From the NCBI GenBank assembly GCA_947561715.1, contig OX387197.1, positions 4,097,001 through 4,161,000 on the forward strand: a DNA stretch of 64,000 bases, given 5' to 3'. This DNA is from Ascidia mentula (lineage: Eukaryota; Chordata; Ascidiacea; Phlebobranchia; Ascidiidae). Made by a program: the position numbers and the translations under genes. The notes below the pieces were generated by a model. That model saw only the letters and a program-made list of their open reading frames with translations. It was not told the origin of the DNA and searched no databases. Of this stretch, positions 22,401 through 33,813 are shown piece after piece; the stretch's first letter is position 1; the number at the start of each line of letters is the position of its first letter.

Positions 22401-25400
22401 ATCCAAACCGGTCTAATAAATGCGGGGCCCGGTAGATACCTAACAACCTATTTTGCCCCCTGTCTTGAAAACTGCCTTTTTGAAAATCGACCCCCCTTTT
22501 GGATGCGCGGGGCCTCGATTGGGACAAATCGGTCGAATGTTCCAATCCTGAAAATATCTATGTTATGTTTCAGAGCACGTAATGATGACGTACAAGTATT
22601 CGCATCCAACCCTCCTGTCGTAAAGTTCACCGAGTGGATTGTGGGGCGAGTGTATGAGGTATGTCCTGTTGTCATGTATAATATTTTGAACTAACATATT
22701 GAGTACTACTACAATAGGAATTGTAGCACTTTGAAATGTCCGTTCGCAAATTACTGCGAAATATCATACCGGTTTCTGTTGCCTGGAAATAAGATTTTAA
22801 GCGATAAAATTTCATGCAGGCGACGTTGGAGTTACGCAACATCAGTACAGTCAGTCGCCAACTGAGGGTGCTTCCCCCGAAGTCCTCATTCTTCTCCCTT
22901 GGTTTAGGTGGGTTTGCTTGTTTTGTTTAACTGTCGATTAACGATTGTAGTATGTCCGCAGAAAACTGAAATTCGTTTTTTAATTTTAACTTTTAAAAGT
23001 CGTTGACATGACTAGCGTGTTTTGGAAAAGGAAGTTAAGATATTAGCTGGTTTTTAGTTTTGTAAAACATTTTAGCGTCATTCGGGCGAGAATGAGTTTC
23101 GAGCTTTCTTTTTAGCAAAATATGCCATCGAATTTTGCAGCATTATGCAACTTGTTGTGCAAATTTCGTTCATATGCGACAAAGTAGAAATTTAAGATCT
23201 TATTATTCCAAAAACAAAAAATTATTGTCGTTTCGTGTTAGGGAAATACCCGGGTTCGGACGGGTTCGTGGCTCCAGGAATGAGCGCTCACTACTGCATT
23301 CGGTTTATGCCCGACTCTCTGGCCGATTACATCGATGAAGTTGAGATACTCTCACAGGCGGCATGCCCCCTAGTGGTGAGGATTGAGGCAAAGCGGACTC
23401 CACCTGTGTTGACTTGTAAGAACTTGCTTTTTATTGGAAAAATTATGGTATTTGCAGAACGTATAAAAACGCAATGGTAGAACGTTTAAATTTTCTTAAA
23501 TTAGCCCGACATATAACTACGATTCTTTAATTCCCCCCTCACAATTTAATTGATCTCCCTCACCATAAAAGGTATTCGGATTCAACAACTTGTTCAAGTC
23601 AAAAGGATGCTGTTTTCGACTGATTTTAATACTTGGAAGAATTTGTTTCAATTCCGGTTACATTTTGTTGCAGTGTCGGAAAACATACATTGTGGGTTTT
23701 GTTTGGTGGGAGGAGTTAAAGTAACAGAGTGGAAAGTTAAGAACATGGGAGGGAACGGAAGGTTTTGCATTCTACGCAAATCTTCGTGGCCAGCATCCAA
23801 CTTTAAGGTAGTTCAATTGTCACTTGGAGGTCTTACTGTTATAATTGCTTCTTTGAAATGAATTTCAATTTTTGGTTTGTCACACTTGTAAAATTGCCCC
23901 TGAAATATTCCTTGTGGTATTTTCCTATAGTAAAGTTTTTCGAACTGATTCTCATTGCTTTTGTCATTCAGCGCTTTTGTTTTTCCGCTTCAATCTTGCT
24001 CTAAAGTAATTTTTGCTTGATTTGCAAACAAATCAAACGATGTTGTATCTTATACATTTTTGTGGCCTGCAGTGTTTAGTTTGCCCATAACAATGCTACA
24101 TTTACATAAAGAGTATTCATAACTGTTCATTCAGACTCTGGTGAACCCAAGTTGTCTCGATTTGGGGGTTTTCCAAATTCGACCGGCCGTCTTTGAAGTG
24201 CTTGCGGGTCAGACAGCGACTCTTGAACTCGTGTTCACCCCTGGTGACACGGATAAATACAAGGAGGAGCTTGTACTGGTCTGTGACAACTGTCAAGTTA
24301 AACACTTCACCATAGAAGGTATTGCTTTTTACACCTGGAACGCCTGGAATTTGTGTACATGTTTGTGGAACAGAACTTAACTCAGCTGTGTAGCCAGAAC
24401 AAAATTTTGGTTTGGTTGGGCCGAATATTTTGTGGAGTTTTGCAAGTAACTTTTGGGGTTTTAAATAAGGATATACTGAAAGTTTAATGTGCTGAATTTA
24501 TTCGGCCGAAATTTTACTTTTTTTACTGCATGCATCGTTGATACGCATAGATTAGCATGTGTTATTTTAGGTTACAATCATACTTCAAACTGTACAAAAC
24601 CTACATATATGTTCATGTCATGTAATTATTGTTACAGTAATTCAGTAGATGTAAACTTTGTGTAGCTGGTACAGCAGTCAGAGTTATTCTTTAATTACCG
24701 ATAAATGGATACCAAAATTTCTTTCGCTAAAGGAAGCCCCTCTTGTTAGTATTTTTTGCCAATTCTTCCACAATACGCCAGGTGAAGGACAATCAGCAGC
24801 CGTGGAACTCGTGAGTGTTTCGGACGGAGGAGAGGAAGAGCCACAAGTGGGAGAAGTCGTCGATCTCACAGCTGATCATTTTATACGATTTCCACCCCTC
24901 AACCCCCATTCGTTCTTCATGCGTCAAATTATCGTCCACAACTCCACGTGAGGATCATGTTGTTATCTTTTCCGTTTGGAAGTCGAACACTTTGTCGTCC
25001 TGAACATTTTATCCGCATTTATATTACGTTTTTCCTATTTACCTTATGTCAAACAGGAATGTCGAGATGCCATTCTCATGGCACATTCTCAAACCGAATC
25101 TATCCTCTGCACTCGACTCTCTCGCTACGGATCGGAAAGGCCGATGGGAGCAGTTTGATTTCTATCCCGACGAGTCTGCAGCTTTCTACATCGAACCACG
25201 AGGGGGCGTACTGCAGGCCAACGGCATTCACGAGTTTGTTGCCACTTTCGCTCCGCAAAAGGTATTACGTCATTAAACATGACGTCATATTTCGAGAGTA
25301 ATTATTTTGTAAAATGGCTCAGGTCGGCGATTACAACAACGTTTTCCACCTGGTGTTGAGCAACGTGCCCGATCCAAAACGTGACGTCATCAAACCTAAG

Positions 25401-28400
25401 TCGCCTTTTACAAAATCTGACGTCACGTCGTCGGTATGCGCTGAGTCACCAAGTGACAAGCGGGGCGATGAGTCAGCACCGAGGCTTTCAAGAGCTTCTT
25501 CGGGCATTCAGGTGAATCGATCGTTGGGTGCTCGGTAGCGCCCCTTGTGGCCATAAAGATACCTCGAGGGAAACAAATCTTCAAATATGTTGCAATAAAA
25601 TGAAACTGGATATAAAACTATTTGTCATTCGACACTAATAGAAAAATTTCCATTACAAACTAACTTATCTTCTTCTGACTTTGTTCTACGCTTCACATTG
25701 CAGTCTGCGGCGCCTACCCGTCACGCTCCACTGCGCGAGGTCATTGCCCTCGAGGTACAGGTCAAAGGTCACAGTGTGCCATATTCAGTGGTGGTCCACC
25801 CTCCAGCTATTGTGGTTCCGGGAAGCATGTTGGTTGGTGCCACCGCGAAACGACCACTTCGAATGGCAAACTACAGGTAAGTCGTCTGAATACGCTCTGT
25901 ATACTAATGCAGGACTTTCTAAACAATAGGTCAGAACACCATGGGTTGCATTTCTTTTTCAAAATGGGGGTTGCAGAACATAAGGGTCTGAGAGGACCTC
26001 TGCTAAATCCAGCCATTTTTGTGTAAAACTACTGCAACAAACTTTTGCACAAAAATTAAACGTAGAAAATAAAATTTTAGGCCAAAAATACACCTGAGTC
26101 TTCTGTGTATTCACATCCGAAAGATTCTTAATTGCACGAAAAACTTTCTTGTCCCCAAAACCGCTATTCTTCTTCACAGCATGGCGCCGGTAGAGTTCCA
26201 ATGGAGCAGTGAGACGCTTCCCAACATCGTAGAAATCGAACCTCCTGTCGGGGTTATTAATCCTGGAGATATCGCCGACCTCGAAGTGACAATTACCGGA
26301 TCGAAACCCGGCCCTCTAGCGTGCGTCCTGAATTGTAAAATCGAACACCAGCTGGAGCCAATAAGTCTGTGCGTCAGTGCGAATATCAGTGGCCCGAATG
26401 TAGTGATGGGTAAATGACATGTGAATTTTTCAACAGGTTATCTTTGATGTAATATATGTAAGTGTGAAATTAGAAATACGATATTATTATTCCTTTCCAC
26501 GTGGTTGTAATAATACTTTTTAACATTTTTTGATATACTAGGTCGCGTAAAACACAAATTAATTTGAACAACAAACTTTGTCATAGTATGAAATTACATT
26601 TTTAGTAGGATTTTAGCAGTCGTTTTGCTTTCAAAATTATGCCTAAATCGATTATACTTTATCACTATTGGGTGGTGAAGTGACACTTGCCTTAAAAACA
26701 TTCTAAATTTTACCAGATAACCTTCACATATACTTCGGTCTCGTTAAACCGGGATCTTCCGCATGTGAGAAGTTGTTTGTCCGAAACACAACCCAACTGA
26801 ACGCTGAATGGAAAATCACTAAACCTGATCACCAGGACACGTAAGTTTGTTTCTCCGGGTGGCGTTATCATTTGAATACACACTTATTGGGCTGGTCTTT
26901 GGAATTCCGGGTTTCAAGTACATGCAAAAATGAATAGCTCGGTAGATACCTGAACCTTCTACATCAATTATTACATTTTTTGAAAACTAAATTAAGGAAT
27001 TTGACCGGGTTTTTGACGTTGCTTGTGAACAGTGTGTCCCCTTTATTATTGCGCTGGCATTCTAATGTGTCGTAGACCTGCCCTAAATACCTCACATAAA
27101 ATGCATGGAATTTTTCATGAAAACACTACCACCAAACTTTCTCAACAAAAACAACAATTTTAGTTCTGAGCTACTCGTCTGGCCCTCCAGCGGAACTTTG
27201 CCGCCCCTCGGACAACAGGAAGTAAAAGTTCATTTTAAACCGATGGCCGCCAACACCCTCAACTCTCTGCTTAACCTCCACGTGGAAGGGGGTCAAAGTT
27301 CGAGTGTCGCGGTCAAAGGTGAAGTGCAGACCCAACAGGTTTGTAATTGGTTGCAGTAAATTGACAAACACCGTTGTTTCTGTCATTATTTTAGTCCTAA
27401 ACTTTTTTACAACTAATGGCTTTTTTGTGACCTGTAACTTTGAAATTTGTTGCGTATTCTCCTTGATATAATACCTTCAATTATTTTGTTTTATTGTCTG
27501 TCGTAAAAATTGAGACGCACAACAAAAATTACCTGTGACAAAAATCACTCGTTCATTCTTGTGTTCCAATTCTTTTTGACCAGGCTTGTTTCGCTGAATG
27601 TACGCTGGTACTTCAAGAAACTTTCCTTTCTGTACCGAAGACGACCACAGCCACCTTAATCAACCAAACCCTCTTTCCCACCGAGTTCCAATTCTCCAAA
27701 CCAGTTGGAAAACAGGCAAGCCTTTGTGAGGTCACAATGGCGCCGATGGAGGGGATTTTGGGACCGAGAGAAGAACGCGCCATCGAGGTACATCTGTTGG
27801 ACCCCGCTATAGTCTTGGAATAACCCAGTGTTTCTCAAACTTTTTTTTTCCGGGGAATATTGCAGGGTTATTTAGGCTGACAAGTAAACCCCCGAAACGT
27901 CAAGTAAACTTGAAAAATATTTTTTTTCATTCTTTTTTTTCATTTTGGCTTTGTTCTCCAACGCTTATCGTACAAAGACTTAACGGACATGCACAGCAGT
28001 TGTTGCTTAAAACGAGATGGTTGTAACCAGAGGGAACCTTCATATTTTGCCATAGAGCCGTAGGGTTCCGCGTTTAGGAATCGCTGGTATAATTACATCA
28101 CATGCGTTGTCACCAAACAACTTTACTTGTAGTAGATTTGTTCCACACAAACTAGGGTCAAAACCTTCTTTTCAGGTGACCCTGATTAGTCACGTGACCG
28201 GAGAGGTCACTGAGGTTTACGTTCCATGTAAGATTGAGGGGTCGAACAATCCTATCGTGCTCGGCTTCTACGCTTTCGTCAAGGATTTGTCGGTGGATTT
28301 TGCCACGCCAGGAACCGAAGGGTGAGTTCAATGACGAATTGTTGTGTAGTGCATTTGTCTGTTATGAGACTCGCTAATTTTTCTTGTACCAAGGTGGGAA

Positions 28401-31400
28401 CTGTAGTCTGGTAACATTTATTCGGCGGTTGTGTTATAATACATATTGTTTTTCACATACAAAAAAATACAAAAAGCATTTTCATTTATTTTTTTATTTA
28501 GCTTCAAAATTCTCAAATTATGCATGGAAATACATTTCTTTTACAGGTCCATTCTCTAGAAATGCCAAAGTATAAATTTTAAACTTTATGTAATAAACAT
28601 GCACATTGCACTTGGCTAAAAAACCTCTGTATTTGAACACAGCAAACAACTGAAAGTGGAATTCGACGGTGAAGTAAAAGTTGGGAAAGTCGTAAAGTCG
28701 AAAGTTGTCGTCACCAACTTGTCGGCAATCAGAGCTCCGTGGTCGGCATCCGTTGAAAACTTCCCAGTAAGTTCATCTGCTCTACAACCAGGCTTTGATA
28801 AATTGGAGCATTTGTATTTTAATAAATCGGTCTTTGATAAACTTCGCTTTGATAAAGTGGAACTTTTACGCAATCGAATTATGTGTTGTTGCCTCGATCA
28901 ATTACGCTAAATTTTTATGAGGTAAGATAAACCTCTGCAACGCGCTGAATATATGTCAGTGGGTACAGATACAAGCAGTTTAAAGTTTGTTGGTGTGCTT
29001 TAAGTTGAAAGTTATTGATCAGCGCTTGTTTGTCTGACGTTGCAGTGCCAGACCGCACAGAAGAAGCAAGTTTCTATGGATTTCAAAAGTTACAGAACGC
29101 GTCGCTTGATGCTGGGAAGAACTCCCAATCTCGCCGACCCGCTTGCAAAGACCGTTCAACAAGCTCAATTCGGTATGGATATAAAAAAATATACTAGTTC
29201 AAATGTATTATATAGCAACAAGCCTATGTCAGCAGATTCGTATTTAGAAAAATCGGTTTCGCTTATATACTGTAAGCACCATGAGTTTTGCGAATAAAGA
29301 GACTGGCTCACACTATTGTCAACATTGTCATGTTTCAAGTAAGAAAAACCGTTTCGGTAAGAACTTATGTCATGATCAGTTTAAATGACGCGGTTGGTGT
29401 AGTTCCAGGATTAGTACATGACAATGTTGACAACAGTACGGCCAGTGTCTTTATTCTCAGAATTTTGAGCAAATCATCAGTTTCTTATTCAAAATCCAGA
29501 CAAAGCATACCCGTGTGCCAAATTCTTCTACAGTTATTGAGTATTTCTTACCAGTTCAAATACGAACTGTTTTCTGTGAACGCAGACCACGCTAAGCTGA
29601 TGTTGGAGAGTGGTGTAGGTGCAGCGTTCCAGGTTGAACCGGATCGTGGCTTCCTTGGTCCCTTCCAGTCCCAGGAAATCACCGTCTCAGCTTTTTCTGA
29701 CATGTGGGGAAAATACACGGACACATTCACTTGTCGTATCGAAGGTACGAACTTAAAAATGTCTCTGTTAAGTTGTGGATAAGGTTTTCTCTGAAACATG
29801 TATAGCCTTAAGTATTTCATGGATATCCGCTTTGGCATGCATAAGAAAACTCTGAAACTGCGTTCCGCGCGATTAGGTGTACAGTGGCGTAAGCTAACCG
29901 CATTGGACAATTGAATGAGCGAGCTACCGTTATGCTCAGGATCATGGGTTCCAACCTCACCAGCAGCGATTATGTTTATTTAATGTTAAATTATTTACGT
30001 GTGCGATACAGTGACAAACCTAATCCCACTCAGGCTAAGCTTAGCTTTAATTGCAAAAACTTAACCTATTTCTTCGGTCCTCTCTCCTCCAGGTTTGGAG
30101 GAAAAACAGATTCCTGTTGAACTTGAGGTGTCCGGATGTCCCCTAAGTTTCCAGGTGGCGAGTCAAGAGGACAAGGATGCGGTTGTCAGGTTCGGGACTC
30201 ATCTCGAGGGAGGGGCGAGCGTTGCTAGGAAACTGAGGGTCAATAACAACAGTTCTTGCGGTGAAAATGCCAATATTTCTTTCTTTTTTACCTCAGTTGC
30301 TTGTTGTCGTAATAGAGACCCATTGTTTGACGTTTAATACTTTGGCACGAATGCTCCTTTTCTCTTCATAAGGTATTGCTATCTACTTATATGCGACTTT
30401 TCGTTCTCTCAGACATTCGTGTTGACTGGCGCACGTACAACTACCCCGATCCCGAAGATCAAAAGGTGGTTGACCTCAACATCTGGTTCGGCGACATCTT
30501 TCCGCTGAAGGTTACTAAAGGTCAACGCAGCAAAGTTAACTTCGCAAGTTCTCGTCGAAAGTTGAACGACTTTGAACCCAATGAAACGCCTTCAACCCAG
30601 GTGAGCGTTGTCTCTATCCAACTTTATACTATTTGTATCCAAATACATTTTATCGAACCAGGGGAAAAATCAGTCACGTTAAACTTGCTGTGAGAGACAC
30701 TGCGTGATTCAGTGTGTTGCAAATTCTTTTATTATATAATATATAGTCATGTAAACCGCAGATAGATGGCCATTGGAGCTTACATATTTCATATGATTGG
30801 TTCCATATTGCCTAGATATATAAATATACAGTGAATATCCAAAAATATAAATATTTTCTGGCTGACATAAATTAGAGGCTTTTTGCTTCAAAGACATACA
30901 GTAATTTGTTATCGTAGAGAAAAAGACAATGCCTATGTGAGCGCCAGATTCTCATAAAGTTATAGGGCACCACATCCAAAATATATTTTAAACATTTGAC
31001 ACAGCTCACAGTGTTTGACGTTCTTCATTAGCAGGAGCTGAGTGCCAGGGCCACCTCAACACCAGGATTCTACAGCAAACTTCCTAAACTGGTGACAGTT
31101 CGTATCGATCCGCACTTGGGTCAACTCTCCGATCGACCTTTCCAGATGCAGCCATCCCAGTTGGTAGTTCCAGGTAAGACCCACCAATAACGATTTCGAG
31201 ATCTGTCAAACTCCTATTTCATGCACTAAAAATTGTGGACTGAATTATTCTGAAACTTACACCGGACTGTTCTCTATGTGATAAATTGCTTTGTTTTTTT
31301 TTCAGTGCAAATGTAAAGTAATATTTTTCAGACATAGTGGTATCGATGTTGTAAATTCAACTCTGCAATTAATTTGTTAAATAGTCTAATGAATTAAAAT

Positions 31401-32883
31401 AACTTTAAAGTAATAAACATAACGGCAGTGGTATCTGTTTTTCTTTGTAAATGAATAGCAGAAGTCAGTGCATAGAAAATAAATTAGTTTGTGAAACGCA
31501 GTTTTAGTTTTAAACACTCGTATCAACTTGCAGCTCACGGTCACGTGATTGTGACGTCAGTGTTCCATCCGGTTGTCGACCGAGCGACGAAGGGAAGACG
31601 CGGAAAAGAGTGGCTGGCATACTCACACGGGTTCATGACCCTTGACGATCCCGAGAAGCGAAATGTGGAGGGAAAGGTACCAATATGTGTGTGTTTTAGT
31701 GCGAGAAATTTAGTCCATGTGATATTTTGCCGTAAAAGTTTAGAGGATTGTAACGCATCGTATAAAACCTTTCTAAGTGTCCAATCTAATTAAGTTACGA
31801 GGCCAAACACTCCTTAGAATGTGCAGCAAATTAATACAAATATCGTCCATAGCATGATTTGAATTTTACGTTACAGATGACTCGCTTTGATGGTCTTGAC
31901 AAAAGCCCGCTCCGTCTTGAGCTTACAGCGTTCGTTCAAGCCGGAATGCTCAACATTGAGACGGAACAAGATGAGGATGAGGATGAGGAGGGATCAAGAT
32001 TCTATCTTCCTCTTAGCAACGTCATTAACCCCGATAGTCTGGTATGACGTTGTTACCATCTAAATTATTTGTATAGCTGTAATGTATATCAAAATGATTC
32101 TCTTGGGTGCAAATGGACCTTGCCGAATTTGCAGTTGCCTAATATAGTTTACAAACTTCACTACGTGCCTTTTGTATGCATATAACCTTAGTAATTAGTT
32201 ATGTTGAATAAGTTGTAACTTTATGATTAAAATGTATTTATTTCTTGCATGGATTTGTGATCGCAATGCTCTATTTGTTTAACATTGTTTATCTCTCTGA
32301 ACTGAACAACTACAACTGCAGGAGATGAGAGAGAGCGTCCAGATCCAAGCCATTACTCTTGCGAATCCGACAGAGACTCCTCTCTCCTTCAACCTGATCC
32401 TCACCGAACCATTCTTCTTCCCAACAACCTCTGGAAAGAGTCGACTTCTGCCCAGGAACAACCTCAAACCCCAGTCCAACCTCAAAGTAGGATTGCATGC
32501 TTTTTTATTGATTTTGTTTTGTTCTGTTGGTAAGGGCAACCTTGTGTTGCCGATGTTGTGTTTACGTGAGTTGGAGAAGTTGTAAGCGTCCAGTTTACAA
32601 CTGTGTTTGACGGCCAAGGATTGGGGCGGTTTTGTTGTTCCTCACGATTGGTTTACGGCCTAATTTTGGATAATACCCTGCAACTTGACTTATACAATTA
32701 CCTTTATTCCACAAACTATGTGGGAGGAAAAGAAGCTTTTGTAGTGTTTTTTGTGAGATTGTGTAGTTTTTTTAAAAAACTGCTTCTAATTAAGACTATC
32801 TGCTTATTGTATGGTTTTGTTATGTTTAGGGCCACAAATTTAAGTGTGGCGCAGAGACTTACATGGATACGTCAAGTCCCTGA
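19445..32883 (+). CDS. DLEC1: DLEC1 / CFAP81-like ASH-domain ciliary protein, about 32 exons
   Basis: Homologue of deleted in lung and esophageal cancer 1, a large protein built of ASH/MSP-type immunoglobulin-like modules and linked to motile cilia and flagella. ATG 19445 opens exon 1 (to 19561). Further exons include 19971-20111, 20415-20511, 20763-20873, 21057-21160, 21643-21842, 22071-22193, 22574-22658, 22820-22907, 23242-23415, 23674-23807, 24135-24318, 24782-24947, 25057-25261, 25323-25511, 25704-25876, 26180-26409, 26717-26840, 27164-27338, 27584-27787, 28176-28321, 28643-28766, 29046-29172, 29586-29744, 30093-30260, 30413-30600, 31035-31173, 31534-31676, 31877-32041 and 32322-32486; phases agree. 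Family signatures: HIHCGFCLVGG-like motif, WKVKNMGGNGRFCI and repeated F.P modules. An acidic DEDEDEE run lies in exon 31877-32041. A probable last exon (32830-32883) ends at TGA. About 1,550 residues against about 1,755 in human. Intron 1 uses GC-AG. Confidence 0.9.
22373..22430 (+). repeat. degenerate tRNA-like (SINE?) sequence in a DLEC1 intron
   Basis: GTCTAGCGGTTAGTGC resembles an RNA polymerase III A box, and GGGTTCGTATATATCC a B box, about 15 bp further. No cloverleaf can be closed. Best read as an old tRNA-derived SINE fragment. Confidence 0.3.
29286..29462. mobile_element. MITE-like palindromic element in a DLEC1 intron
   Basis: Arms of about 47 bp (29286-29333 and 29416-29462) are inverted complements with few mismatches. 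Their ends read GAATAAAGAGACTGG and match the terminal repeats of the element at 4355-4472. Non-coding; same family. Confidence 0.75.
29884..29962 (+). repeat. degenerate tRNA-like (SINE?) sequence in a DLEC1 intron
   Basis: TGGCGTAAGCTAACCGC is A-box-like and GGGTTCCAACCTCACC is B-box-like. The spacing is roughly that of a tRNA, but the stems do not close. Probably a decayed SINE head unrelated to the MGAT4-intron family. Confidence 0.35.
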
Positions 32884-33813
32884 GCGTGGAATATAAAGGG
32901 GTTGTTTTGAAACAGGACGTATAAGTCTGTATAGTAAACCCGTATACATCGCTGTCATCGTGGTGTATATTTATATGCGGGGTCAAAGGGGCATCTGGAG
33001 CTTTTTCCAGACTTCAACATGCCTATATATTTAACCCGGTGGTGACGCACGAGAGAGAAGGCTATCTAAGGTCGTTCTTTCGGTAATTTAGTGGCTGTTA
33101 TATGTGACGTTTGAATATGAAGGTGATTTTCTGCGACGGGAAAAGGACCTTTATTTTAGAGCCTTATCACAAAATTTGATAACGGCATGCTTGTTACAAA
33201 ATTTTGTGATTTTCTTTCTGCTGTAGTGTATAAAGGTACCGAAAACACTTACCATCGGATTAAGCGCTCTTTAGTTCACTACTTTTGCACTGACCTTATA
33301 ATGCACAGAACCGTATTCGCCCAATTTGGTCCTAATGATTTCTCAAACAAGTGACTCACAGTCACCAGGAGAAAACACGGTTCGCGCATCACAAGGTGCT
33401 TGTTTCTTTTTGATGAGTCATCCCGCTTGCAGTGACGTGGGATGACTTGGCCAGGTGAAATTGTTTCAAACCGCAGTGATGTTTAATTGGCGTCACGTTT
33501 CGATGCAAGTGGTTGTTTTATTGTAACTAGTTGTTTTATGATATAGCTGGTGGTTTTGTATACCGCGAACCCCATGGTTCAAGGCCAAGACCTAATCGTG
33601 TATAGCTGTGATACAGACGATGCAAAACAACGTATAAAATTTAGTATAGCTGCTTTTAGTATCCTTATTAGACATAAGTATAAATGTGGTTGACGTTTTT
33701 GTGCATTAGGACGTCGTTTGTGTACTGTTTGTGAGTGGGTGTGGGCGTACGTTTCCACACAATAACTGTACAATATTTGCCTACACAGATCGATAACTGT
33801 TAGCGAGGCAGAA
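32884..33813. other. intergenic, DLEC1 end to LRR receptor 1 promoter
   Basis: No gene supported, and I found no exon for the missing last DLEC1 domain here. A TATAAAA sequence near 33635 is the best promoter-like element before the receptor start, but it is about 180 bp from the ATG. Confidence 0.45.
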
